Of a DNA stretch of 64,000 nucleotides, positions 20,219 through 29,386 are shown piece by piece. This stretch comes from Marinomonas vulgaris (GTDB taxonomy: Bacteria; Pseudomonadota; Gammaproteobacteria; Pseudomonadales; Marinomonadaceae). The first letter of the stretch is position 1. The number at the start of each line of letters is the position of its first letter. The stretch spans positions 1 to 64,000 of the forward strand of contig NZ_JAGSSV010000001.1 in assembly GCF_018145875.1 (NCBI RefSeq). Reading direction: 5' to 3'. The notes under the pieces were generated by a model that saw only the letters and a program-made list of their open reading frames with translations, did no database searches and was not told the origin of the DNA. A program made the position numbers and the translations under genes.

Positions 20219-23200
20219 ATTGCACCGTCTCCTCATTGTCTTTTGTCTCTTGATCGGGGTTCGCTAATGACGCTCCCTGAAAAAGCACGTCTAACTCATT
20301 CACGTGCTCAAGAGACAAACGCGACTGAAATATGCCCGTTTGTTGACCCGGCTGCATGCCTCGCAAAAACAAATACACCACACCGCCGACGTGTTTATCG
20401 TAATCATAATCCGGCAAACGTTGCTTGAGCAGTCGATGCAAAGCCAGCGTATAAAGCTGATATTGCAGGTCGTACCTGTGTTCCGCCATAGCATGAAGCA
20501 AGGCATCTTGCTCATAATCGGCCACACTGTCTCCCAAATGATTGGACTTATAATCCAGCACGTAATAACGCCCTTGCCATTCAAACAATAAATCAATAAA
20601 GCCCTTTAACATGCCCTTTAAAGGTCGATATTGAATGGCTGGCGCCGCACGGGAAACCCGGTCGTGCTGTCGAGAAATACGATCCAACTCCAGCGCATTC
20701 ATGCCACCCACAGGAATAAAAAACTCCAGCTCCTTACGACACGCCGACGCCGACAGCGCCCCCAAACTCATGCCAGCGAACAGCTCAGTATGAATCACAT
20801 CGGGCAACCAATCGTTGAGTACCTTTTGCCACTCTGCGTAGCCTTGGCGTTCATAAAACGCCGACATCAAACTGCTGTGGCTGTTTTTGAGCAAATCACC
20901 AAACGTGGGATTGGCCAGCACAGAATGTAGCGCTTTGCCTTCTAATGTGTCGTGCAAAAAAGTGCCTGGCTTTGCGCCTTTGGGAAAGGTAAAACGACTT
21001 GGAATCGGTTCGCCTGTTTCTTCGATTTGTTCTATGTCGTCCACGATCGTCTCGGTAATACGCGTGTTTTCATCCAAACCCGGCACGCTTTCGTCGTAGG
21101 TAGAACTGGCTTCCACCACTAACGATGAATAACTGCCCACCCACCAATCTCGTTCTACGTGGCCTTGAAACGTTCGCACTAGCGGCTTGAGAAGCTGAGA
21201 GTGAGCCATGGTGAAACGTGGCAATGTCGGTGGCTCATCCGGTAGCTCCAACACACACATTTGTCCCACTGGAGATTGACCACACAATCGCTCAAGGCTA
21301 GGGCGTAAATCTCCCGCGTCAAGAGGTTCACCTTCTGCCACCAAAGACCCAACACCGCTCAAGTGCACATGTAAACTGGCCTCTTTTTTTGCACTCGCGG
21401 CTTTGCCTACTTCCATCGCGCCAATAAAACACGCTTCTTTGGAACGAGTCAGAGCCACATAAGCCAAGCGAATTTCTGTCGCATACAGCTCTTCTTTATG
21501 TTGCGCTGCTTGCTCTTCATCAGGATCAATAGCGATCCACAACGCCTGCTCTTGATCGTGAAATAAAGCCGATTTATCTTTACTGGTTTTGTAAGGTGTA
21601 AAGGCAAAAGGCATGTACACAATGGGGTATTCCAAACCTTTGCTTTTATGGATGGTAATGATGCGTACCAACTCGGCGTCGGTTTCAAGGCGAATTTTCT
21701 GCTCGTCGCTGTTGCCATTCGGGTTCTGAATCGCCAAACGAAGATAACGCAACACCCCTTCTTTTGACTCTAGCTCTAGGGATTTTTGCTGTAACTTTTC
21801 CGTCAAATGCAAAAAGTCGGTGAGCCGTCGTTCGCCCCCAATGCGCTTGAGCATATTGGCGGGCAAGGAAACGTCTTGCATGAAAGCGCGCAACATGGGC
21901 AGCAGACCTTGGGTATCCCATAGCTGCCAATAATGGCGAAATGCGTCTACCCACTTTTCATAGGCGATGTCATCGTGATTTAGGGTGTCGAGTGCTTCCA
22001 GGGACCAATCCACCAAATGCGTTGCCAATGCCGAACGCAGTTTACTTTCTTGGCCATTGGACAGTATCGCCGTCAATACAATGAGTAATTCTCGCGCTTC
22101 GACCGTTTCAAACACCGAGCCTTTGTCACTCAAATACACGCTGGCAATGCCCCGTTGACGCAGAGCTTCTTTTAACGCGTTGGCTTGAGAAAAGCCTGAC
22201 ACAAGCAATGCCACGTCTTTTGGCCGCACACCTTTGCCGTCTATGGTGGCCTGTGCCTGTTGACCTTCTAGAAGCAAGCCATGAAGATGCGCCGCACAAG
22301 ATTCTGCCATGATGCTTCGATAGTGCGCTTCAGACACAGGTTCATCAGAAGTTTGGTACAAAAACTGCAACGCCGCTTGCGACTGACCTTGCCTGACAAA
22401 ACGCCCTGCGGTGCCTCGATCCTGCACTGTAACAAAGGGAATACCCGCCACCCGAAATGGCTCAGCCTGAGTACTGAACAAGGCGTTGACCGATTGAATC
22501 ATGGCCGCCGATGAACGATAGTTAGTCGCCAACGAATAGACCTTGTCGACATGCTGCTTAGCCGCCAAATAGGTGTATATGTCTGCACCTCGAAAAGCAT
22601 AAATAGCCTGTTTCGGATCGCCGATCATGATCAAGCCAAGCGACGATTGATCGACCGTCGCAGGTTGATAAATAGTCGAGAAAATTCGATATTGTACTGC
22701 ATCCGTATCTTGAAACTCGTCGATCATGGCAATGGGGTACAAGTGGCGTATACGCTCAGCCAATTTGCCGGCTTCGTCTTGAGTTAACGCGGCATCGAGG
22801 GAAGTTAATAAGTCGGTAAAGGTCAAGGATTGGGTGCTGCGTTTCCAGCGTTTCATACGTTCTTGGGTTTGCTGCCATAACTGCGCCAACAACACTGATT
22901 TGAGTCGCCCCTTGTCTGGAAAGCTGGCTCGTAACGCTTGCACCGAAGCAAAAAATTCATGAACTGGCGCTGAACCGCCTTTATTAATGCGGCTGGCATG
23001 CTCATCAGCATCAAAAAACTTCAGTTCTTCGCAGAGTTCAAACCGCTTCGAATGAGCCCATTGGCTCATCTTTTGAACATCATTTTTAGGGTCTTTTTTC
23101 CAAAACCGACGGCTAATACCACTTTGATTCAGGGAATCGATAATATCTTGGGAGTGTGCCACCCATATGGCTCGCACTGTCGCCATGGCGTTTTGCGCTT

Positions 23201-23876
23201 CGACCAAGGCCGTTTCCCAATCGTAATCTGAGCGCACAATCTGCGCATCGGGCTGGCTGTTAAGCAGGTACAAATCCTTCAACAAGGCATCCGGTGTCGA
23301 CCAAATAGGCTGCACCAAGGACGCCTTGGTGTCATCCATGGGATAAAATACGCTGCGCCAAACATCCTTGACCGCTTGCGCCAAAGGCACTTGCTCGTCG
23401 GTTTCAATCGTCTGCTGAAACAACATGCGACTTTCAAAGGCGTTTTGACTCAACATACGCTGGCAAAAACCATGAATGGTAAAGACCGCGGCTTCGTCCA
23501 TCTGTTTTTCTGCATAAAGTAACTTTTCGATCGCGTCGGCCTGCTGCACGTCGGACATTTGGCTCATCCAATTGGCCAAAAACACATCTTGGCTGGTGCC
23601 TTGCAATAACGCTTTTCGAGCGGCACGAATACGACTGCGAATACGCGCTTTCAGCTCGGCAGTAGCCGCTTCGGTAAAGGTCACCACCAAAATTTGATCG
23701 ACGGTGAGTGGTTTGTCTAAGTCGACTGATTGCCCTATTGGCACCAGTAAGCGCAAATATAAATTGGCAATGGTGTAGGTTTTGCCTGTTCCGGCGCTGG
23801 CTTCAATCAGCCGTTTACCAGTCAAGGGAAAGGTCATTGCATTGAGTGGCTCTGTTTTGCCTGAAAAAAGAGTCAT
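20205..23876 (-). CDS. recB: RecBCD exonuclease V, beta subunit
   Basis: 3'-5' helicase and nuclease of RecBCD; it loads RecA after Chi. 1223 residues (E. coli about 1180). Walker A ASAGTGKT at 26-33, UvrD-type motifs (DEFQDTDAVQYRIF, GDPKQAIYAFRGAD, TIHKSKGLEYPIVY), and the C-terminal nuclease domain with the catalytic motif VLDYKS (about 1106-1111). The start at 23876 has a perfect GGAGG seven bases upstream and its ATGA overlaps the recC stop; the longer frame to 23924 would run into recC. Confidence 0.97.
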   Translation of the reverse strand: MTLFSGKTEPLNAMTFPLTGKRLIEASAGTGKTYTIANLYLRLLVPIGQSVDLDKPLTVDQILVVTFTEAATAELKARIRSRIRAARKALLQGTSQDVFLANWMSQMSDVQQADAIEKLLYAEKQMDEAAVFTIHGFCQRMLSQNAFESRMLFQQTIETDEQVPLAQAVKDVWRSVFYPMDDTKASLVQPIWSTPDALLKDLYLLNSQPDAQIVRSDYDWETALVEAQNAMATVRAIWVAHSQDIIDSLNQSGISRRFWKKDPKNDVQKMSQWAHSKRFELCEELKFFDADEHASRINKGGSAPVHEFFASVQALRASFPDKGRLKSVLLAQLWQQTQERMKRWKRSTQSLTFTDLLTSLDAALTQDEAGKLAERIRHLYPIAMIDEFQDTDAVQYRIFSTIYQPATVDQSSLGLIMIGDPKQAIYAFRGADIYTYLAAKQHVDKVYSLATNYRSSAAMIQSVNALFSTQAEPFRVAGIPFVTVQDRGTAGRFVRQGQSQAALQFLYQTSDEPVSEAHYRSIMAESCAAHLHGLLLEGQQAQATIDGKGVRPKDVALLVSGFSQANALKEALRQRGIASVYLSDKGSVFETVEARELLIVLTAILSNGQESKLRSALATHLVDWSLEALDTLNHDDIAYEKWVDAFRHYWQLWDTQGLLPMLRAFMQDVSLPANMLKRIGGERRLTDFLHLTEKLQQKSLELESKEGVLRYLRLAIQNPNGNSDEQKIRLETDAELVRIITIHKSKGLEYPIVYMPFAFTPYKTSKDKSALFHDQEQALWIAIDPDEEQAAQHKEELYATEIRLAYVALTRSKEACFIGAMEVGKAASAKKEASLHVHLSGVGSLVAEGEPLDAGDLRPSLERLCGQSPVGQMCVLELPDEPPTLPRFTMAHSQLLKPLVRTFQGHVERDWWVGSYSSLVVEASSTYDESVPGLDENTRITETIVDDIEQIEETGEPIPSRFTFPKGAKPGTFLHDTLEGKALHSVLANPTFGDLLKNSHSSLMSAFYERQGYAEWQKVLNDWLPDVIHTELFAGMSLGALSASACRKELEFFIPVGGMNALELDRISRQHDRVSRAAPAIQYRPLKGMLKGFIDLLFEWQGRYYVLDYKSNHLGDSVADYEQDALLHAMAEHRYDLQYQLYTLALHRLLKQRLPDYDYDKHVGGVVYLFLRGMQPGQQTGIFQSRLSLEHVNELDVLFQGASLANPDQETKDNEETVQYGLF

Positions 23877-26800
23877 TCTATTACCTCCAAGTGACGGTGC
23901 ATCGGCAGCCAAACAAGCTCGCAAAGAGCAATAAAGGTGGCTTTATGTGGCGTTAAATCAGGAAAATATCGCTGCCAATAGGCGTCGTCCCCTTCATTGC
24001 TGGCATACTGACCGTCGCTTTCTTGATACTTTTTCAGCGCTTTTTCCCATGCCGCATCGGAGTCGTCTTTGGCTTTGCCGGAACAATAGCTTTCGCACCA
24101 AGCATCGGCACTTTTGGCTGGTAAAGCAAAGGGTTCACACAGGCCTTTTTGCCACAAACCTAACATATCTGACAACAAAGCTTGGGCCGCCGTTGGCGTC
24201 AGTATCTTAAAGCACTGCTGTAGAAGCGCTCCCTTCTTCGTCAGATTAATCAGGTGATGTTCTTTTGGCATGCCTTGGGCACACAACGCAAGATGCTCAA
24301 TCCATAAGCTCATTTTTTGATTCGCAGTAGGGTCACCGATGCGGTACGACAAGCGCGTGGTTGCCGTTGGCAAGCCTAGCCATGCCGTCAATACCACTCG
24401 ACCTATGGACAAATCCACTTCGAGAGGATCAAGCGGCTCCAGTAAATAGCCCTTGAGAACAGACAGTAGCTGGCGACATTTATCATCGCTGTTTTGCAAA
24501 GACAAGCGCCCAAAAGCCCCATAAGGTAAGGCACCCGTTAGGGATAATCGCTCAAGAAAAGTCTGCTCTTCGCCTTTTAACAGAGCGTCTAATAACTCTT
24601 CTTGAAGGTGGTAACGGGGAAGACCTTCAAGGGCAAAAGGTTCGTCTTCTTGTTCGTCTTCGTCCCGGACACTCAAGTAAGCTTTTAAACGTCGCTGGAT
24701 AAAATAGCGCGTTGGGTGACGAATAAAGCTCGACAACTCCTCCAGCGTCAATTTCAGCTTGGGTTGTTCTAGTCCTTCTAGTGGCGTAAATTCGTGTGTC
24801 ATCTCGTCGCTGGGTGCGCTCAATAAAGCCGGTAGCCATTGTTCGTCATAGCTATACAAGCGATGATTAAGCGGGTCGGTATAGTATTGGTCATTAAATG
24901 GCTGCAAAGGGTGCTCTAAAATAAGACGAGCGAAAAGCGCCTCTTGCGCTTCGTCTGGCGGCAAATGCTCGTCGCCTTCAAACACACAGCTTTGTCCTAT
25001 GTATTCGAGCAATTCGCTCACCAAGATAGAGGGATTTTTTTCACTGTTGTCTTGAATACTGCGACCCACATAGCTCATATAGAAGCCTTTACGAGCAGAC
25101 ATGAGGGCTTCCAAAAATAGGTATTTATCGTCTTCTCGGCGACTACGGTCACCGCTGCGGTACTGCCCCACCATCAAGTCAAACCCCATGGGCGCAACGC
25201 TGCGCGGGTAGTCTCCTTCGTTTAAACCCAATACACAAATCACCTTAAAAGGCACCGAGCGCATGGGCATCAAGGTACAAAAGTTAACCCGTCCGGCGAG
25301 AAAACGTTGCCCCCCTTGGGATTCTTGCAACAAGGGCGATAACAGCTGACGCAACACTTGTTGGTCTAATGGTGCGTCAAAGTAGGCTTGCTGCCATTGC
25401 AGGGTTAAGGCGTCTAGCTGTTGGCTGAGCAACACTTGAAAGCCGTCGCCTTCTTCCAATAAAAAGAAACGCTCCGACAAAGAATACAAGGTAGTTATCC
25501 ATTCGTTTGGCGTTAAGGGCGCCATAAGCTTACTTTGCGTATCGTTAATGGCGGCCAAAAACTCAGCCAGCTTTCCTGCGACCGACGCTTCTAAGCCTTC
25601 CACATCACCATAACTTAAGGTGCCTTGCCAAATATGATCGTGTCCCATGGCGTAGCCCAATAGCATTCGCCTCATACCATGCAGCCAGGTGTGGGTCTCT
25701 TGAGCTGGTAAATCGTGTTGTTGGGCGGTGTGTTTGTCTATGCCCCAGCGAATACCGACCTCGGTCGACCAGTGACGTATGCGCTCTAGCTCGTCGGCGT
25801 CAAGCTCAAAGCGCGCCAACACGGCAGGCACTTCCAACACACTGATTAATTCAGACAAGGTAAAGCGACTTTCACCTAAGCCCAATAAATATAAATACGC
25901 TTCCACTACTGGGTTTTCCATGCCGCCAGATTGGTCAATCAGCGCAAACGGAATGCGTTTTTTGCCTTCAAACACCGCTTTTACAAAAGGGCTGTAGGTG
26001 TTCACATCGGGCAACATCACGATGATGTCTTTTGGCGTCAGACTTGGGTCTTTTTCAAACATATCCAGCAATTGATCGTGCAGTACTTCTACTTCGCGCA
26101 ATGGACTATGGCAACGATGCACACGCATGCTTTGATCTTGTTGAGAAATGCGATGACGATATTCCGATGAATACAAATTTGGGTCACGCTCTTCTTTTGC
26201 CCCGTGATTGTCCAGCGTAAAAACATCTTGTTGTACCCACTGCAACAAACTGCTGTGTTGATCGGAACGATAATCTTCAAACACCTCGATGTCGTTATCG
26301 GCCATGTCTTGCAATTGCGCTATGTAGTCACGCCCTAATCGCCCCCAACTGGCCAATAAAGGGTTCGCATCTAGGTGTAAAGCACTCGTATTCAAACCTG
26401 GTTTTTGCTGCTGTCGTTTGATTTCACGCCCCAGATAATGCTTGTCCACCACGTCACCCCAATAAAAACGACAAGGGTTTTGCAAAAATAAATGAATATC
26501 TATCCAACCAGACGCTGCCAGCACTCGAAGGGATTCCAGCGTATTGGGCGGCAAGGATGACACACCAAAAATAAAAATACGCTGGGGAACACCAACAGGT
26601 CTAGGCTGGTTTTTTGTGGCTTCTTGCAGTGCATCGATTAAATTGCCCCTGTGGTACAAAGAGGTACCCTGTTCGCTGACATCGGCCACCAAGTCGCGCC
26701 ACAAAATTGCCTGCCAAGGTTGTTGTTCAAACAGCGCAGCCAATGCTTTGTTTTGGAATAATGAAGCATCGCTGCTGTGGTCACCCAGCTCACCGGCTTC

Positions 26801-27247
26801 CCAAAGCGCAATCCAATCCGGTCGGTAAACCAAATATTGATCGTAAATATCAGCAATGCTGCTGCACAGCTGAAAGCGTCGAATTTGGGTATCGTCTTCT
26901 TCTAGGTACCAGCTTAGCGCCTGAAATTCGGGTTGAGCCAGTCGAGCATCCAGTAACCTCATTAAACGCCAAACCAAAAACGGCTTATTGAATTCACTTT
27001 GTGCCGGAATATCGCTCAAGGTCTGAGAAAAAGTTTGCCACACAAAAGTAGATGGCAAAGGGAACACCAAGCCCGCGGCAATGTAGTGAGACTCGGCCAA
27101 AAACATTTTCAGCCACTGAGCCATCCCTGGGTTTTGCACCAGAATGGTTTCATCATCAAAGGGGTTTTCTGGCGGCGAAATGGCCAAAATTTTTGCCAGC
27201 AACACGGCTAAGTCCTCTAGCCGATTTCCTGTATAAAGCTGAAACAT
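23873..27247 (-). CDS. recC: RecBCD exonuclease V, gamma subunit
   Basis: Chi-recognition and scaffold subunit of RecBCD, with inactive helicase-like domains. 1124 residues, like the E. coli protein. Family landmarks include the N-terminus MFQLYTGNRLEDLAVLLA, NPGMAQWLKMFLAE, and VCVLGLNEGDYPR followed by the DLM motif. A good site (AAGGAC) precedes the ATG. It is first in recC-recB-recD, and no protease gene ptrA lies between recC and recB as it does in E. coli. Confidence 0.97.
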   Translation of the reverse strand: MFQLYTGNRLEDLAVLLAKILAISPPENPFDDETILVQNPGMAQWLKMFLAESHYIAAGLVFPLPSTFVWQTFSQTLSDIPAQSEFNKPFLVWRLMRLLDARLAQPEFQALSWYLEEDDTQIRRFQLCSSIADIYDQYLVYRPDWIALWEAGELGDHSSDASLFQNKALAALFEQQPWQAILWRDLVADVSEQGTSLYHRGNLIDALQEATKNQPRPVGVPQRIFIFGVSSLPPNTLESLRVLAASGWIDIHLFLQNPCRFYWGDVVDKHYLGREIKRQQQKPGLNTSALHLDANPLLASWGRLGRDYIAQLQDMADNDIEVFEDYRSDQHSSLLQWVQQDVFTLDNHGAKEERDPNLYSSEYRHRISQQDQSMRVHRCHSPLREVEVLHDQLLDMFEKDPSLTPKDIIVMLPDVNTYSPFVKAVFEGKKRIPFALIDQSGGMENPVVEAYLYLLGLGESRFTLSELISVLEVPAVLARFELDADELERIRHWSTEVGIRWGIDKHTAQQHDLPAQETHTWLHGMRRMLLGYAMGHDHIWQGTLSYGDVEGLEASVAGKLAEFLAAINDTQSKLMAPLTPNEWITTLYSLSERFFLLEEGDGFQVLLSQQLDALTLQWQQAYFDAPLDQQVLRQLLSPLLQESQGGQRFLAGRVNFCTLMPMRSVPFKVICVLGLNEGDYPRSVAPMGFDLMVGQYRSGDRSRREDDKYLFLEALMSARKGFYMSYVGRSIQDNSEKNPSILVSELLEYIGQSCVFEGDEHLPPDEAQEALFARLILEHPLQPFNDQYYTDPLNHRLYSYDEQWLPALLSAPSDEMTHEFTPLEGLEQPKLKLTLEELSSFIRHPTRYFIQRRLKAYLSVRDEDEQEDEPFALEGLPRYHLQEELLDALLKGEEQTFLERLSLTGALPYGAFGRLSLQNSDDKCRQLLSVLKGYLLEPLDPLEVDLSIGRVVLTAWLGLPTATTRLSYRIGDPTANQKMSLWIEHLALCAQGMPKEHHLINLTKKGALLQQCFKILTPTAAQALLSDMLGLWQKGLCEPFALPAKSADAWCESYCSGKAKDDSDAAWEKALKKYQESDGQYASNEGDDAYWQRYFPDLTPHKATFIALCELVWLPMHRHLEVIE

Positions 27248-27403
27248 ACACGCGTCCTTTTCTTTGAAAATGGGTCAACATCGATTGGCTGATCTACACA
27301 AAAGAGTAACGCAAAAGATGGACTCAAAAAATACAGACGTGGTGAGATTTCTCAGTAAACTGATTTAAAAAAAAGAAAAGAAATTTACCGAAAGGTGTTG
27401 AAG

Positions 27404-27479
<76 letters not shown>

Positions 27480-27544
27480 ACAAAACGCTAAGCGTAAGTG
27501 GACATTGATGTCCTGGGATTGTCGTGTTGATTTGACTGCGGTGA

Positions 27545-27573
27545 ATTTTATGGGCGCTTTAATTTTCTGTCAA
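27545..27573 (-). promoter_or_regulatory. Sigma-70 promoter of tRNA-Ala
   Basis: Minus-strand TTGACA, 17-bp spacer, TAAAAT. The predicted RNA start is about 60 bp before the tRNA. Confidence 0.75.
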
Positions 27574-27657
27574 TCCTTTTTAAAACAAAATAGTGAATTA
27601 AGACAATGACTCGGGACAAGACACTTGGGCTTACTTATTGCAATAAGGAGGAAATGT

Positions 27658-28950
27658 GTGCTTTTATTGAATCCAGAAAATCACATCTTAAAAAGCCCAA
27701 AAGGCGTTACAAAAGAGAGACATATGATCGAGTTCCCAGCGGTATTGGATGATCTAATGATGGCTCAACAACCTATTCTCAAACACACAAAAGAGATATT
27801 TGGTTACGAGCTTCTATTCCGCGGTAAGGACGCCCACAATGCAAGCGTATCAGATGGTGAAGTCGCCACAAGTCAGGTATTGGTCAACCTATGTATTGGA
27901 CTCACAAAACTCGAGTCGCAACTAAGAAAGCCATTCTTTGTCAATATGACCACCGAGCTTATGCTTTCTGATGCATTTTTTCCGATTGCTCCCGATACGG
28001 TATATATTGAAATCATTGAAGGTCAAGTGCTTACCCCCGATTTTGTTGAGGCTGTTAAAAAATGGCGAGCAGCGGGTTATCGATTTGCTTTAGACGATTA
28101 CCAGTTTAATGCCGACTATGAAGCACTCCTCCCTTGGGTATCCATTATCAAGGTGGATGTCCTAGAAACGCCACCAAATGAACGTCTTGAAGAAATAAAA
28201 GCGTTAAAAGCAAAAGGCCTGACTTTATTAGCCGAAAAAGTAGAAGATTCGGCTATGTTTGAACAATGCAAACTGCTTGGTTTCGATTTATTCCAAGGCT
28301 ACTTTTTACAGCGACCAGAAATCATCACTGGCAAAAAAATAGATTCCGCGACTCACAGTGCCATCGAGCTAGTTAACGCTTTGCAAGACGATAATATTAG
28401 CATTGAATCCGTCACCAGCTTGGTTGAACGGAACCCCAAGCTCTCTTATCAATTGTTACGCATTCTTAATAGCCCCGTCTGTGGCATCAGCAAAACCGTT
28501 ACTTCCATAAAAGAAGCGGTAATTTTTTTAGGCCTTACCCAACTAAAAAAATGGGCACTGTTGATTACCTTAACGTCATCCACCAGCCAACCCAAAGCGC
28601 TCTTGAAAGTGTTATTAACTAGAGCGCGCTGTTGTCAGCTACTCGCGGAACACGCAAGGTCGACCACAAGTGATTCGGCTTTTATGGTGGGTTTGTTGTC
28701 TGGTATAGACGCCGTATTTAATGTGGAAAAGTCGATAGTATTGTCCCAAATCGCTTTAGATCAAATAGCGCGCAATGCCATTCTTTCTCACAGCGGAGAA
28801 TGGGGGGCCTACTTGAAACAAACATTGGATTGCGAAGAACAAAACTGGGAAAGCATTGCCACAATGACATCTGCCGAAAGAGCTACTCTCAATCACGCCT
28901 TTTTAGACGCTATGTTGTGGTCTGAAAACGTGATGCAGTCAATAACCTAA
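27658..28950 (+). CDS. EAL-HDOD signalling protein with degenerate EAL domain
   Basis: 430 residues from a GTG at 27658, which has AGGAGG six bases upstream. An ATG at 27724 with a weaker AAGAG site is an alternative and would give 408 residues. The N-terminal half is EAL-like (QQPILKHTKEIFGYELLFRG; FALDDY; LLAEKVED; LFQGYFLQRPE); the C-terminal half is an HDOD domain (SLVERNPKLSYQLLRILNS, then VTSIKEAVIFLGLTQLKKW). The catalytic loop DDFG is DDYQ and EAL is ELL, so it probably binds rather than cleaves cyclic di-GMP. This YuxH-type architecture occurs in many bacteria. No partner gene is adjacent. Confidence 0.85.
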   Translation: MLLLNPENHILKSPKGVTKERHMIEFPAVLDDLMMAQQPILKHTKEIFGYELLFRGKDAHNASVSDGEVATSQVLVNLCIGLTKLESQLRKPFFVNMTTELMLSDAFFPIAPDTVYIEIIEGQVLTPDFVEAVKKWRAAGYRFALDDYQFNADYEALLPWVSIIKVDVLETPPNERLEEIKALKAKGLTLLAEKVEDSAMFEQCKLLGFDLFQGYFLQRPEIITGKKIDSATHSAIELVNALQDDNISIESVTSLVERNPKLSYQLLRILNSPVCGISKTVTSIKEAVIFLGLTQLKKWALLITLTSSTSQPKALLKVLLTRARCCQLLAEHARSTTSDSAFMVGLLSGIDAVFNVEKSIVLSQIALDQIARNAILSHSGEWGAYLKQTLDCEEQNWESIATMTSAERATLNHAFLDAMLWSENVMQSIT

Positions 28951-28977
28951 AATAATATGATTTATTTTAGGTTATCT
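28942..28977 (+). terminator. AT-rich hairpin after the EAL-HDOD gene
   Basis: ATAACCTAAAATAA pairs with TTTATTTTAGGTTAT across a short loop. It begins at the stop codon. The stem is long but AT-rich and only weakly followed by T, so termination may be partial. Confidence 0.5.
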
Positions 28978-28979
28978 TA

Positions 28980-29007
28980 TTGACAGTCATAAAAAAAACC
29001 ATAGAAT
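28980..29007 (+). promoter_or_regulatory. Sigma-70 promoter of tRNA-Leu
   Basis: Perfect TTGACA, 16-bp spacer, TAGAAT, ending about 20 bp before the tRNA. Confidence 0.8.
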
Positions 29008-29027
29008 ATGTCTCACCTTTTTTCAAG

Positions 29028-29112
29028 GCCAGTGTGGTGGAATTGGTAGACACGACGGATTCAAAATCCGTTGCCGAAAGGCGTGGCGGTTCGAGTCCGC
29101 CTACTGGTACCA
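29028..29112 (+). tRNA. tRNA-Leu (CAA)
   Basis: 85-nt class II tRNA with a long variable arm (TGCCGAAAGGCGT). Acceptor GCCAGTG with TACTGGT; the anticodon stem ACGGA/TCCGT holds loop TTCAAAA (anticodon CAA, leucine); T arm GGCGG-TTCGAGT-CCGCC; CCA encoded. Confidence 0.97.
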
Positions 29113-29120
29113 TTTAGATG

Positions 29121-29157
29121 AAGCCCTAACTATTTACTTAGTTAGGGCTTTGTTGTT
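29121..29157 (+). terminator. Terminator of tRNA-Leu
   Basis: AGCCCTAACTA, loop TTTACT, TAGTTAGGGCT, then TTGTTGTTT, nine bases after the tRNA. Confidence 0.88.
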
Positions 29158-29198
29158 TCTGGGTATAGTATTTCTTATAACAACCCATTCTTTGCGAA

Positions 29199-29327
29199 TC
29201 ACATCGTTTCTCCAAATGCACTATTAATATCAACCCTCACAGGTACTTTAGAGCCAAATTCTGCAAATAGCATTATTTTAAACTGTAGATTTTCTACAGC
29301 CTGTGTTTTTTTAAATAGCGCGCTAAT
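29199..29327 (-). pseudogene. Protein-like 42-codon open frame without a start, probable gene remnant
   Basis: The minus strand is open for 42 codons between a TAG and a TGA and reads like real protein (contains KTQAVENLQFKIMLFAEFGS, then KVPVRVDINSAFGETM). The only ATG gives 24 residues and has no ribosome site. It looks like the 3' end of a gene that lost its front. The phrase LFAEFGSKVPV faintly recalls PrtN-type phage activators, but this is a weak impression. It lies 87 bp beyond tRNA-Leu, a common landing site for mobile DNA. Confidence 0.35.
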
Positions 29328-29386
29328 CTAATCGTTACCTTCTACAATAATACCATCTGATCAAACGCTTTCTGTAGGAAATCTAA

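Noticed and set aside
23873-23924. Longer recB start inside recC
   Set aside because: The ATG at 23876 has a perfect ribosome site and the typical four-base overlap; the upstream start has neither.
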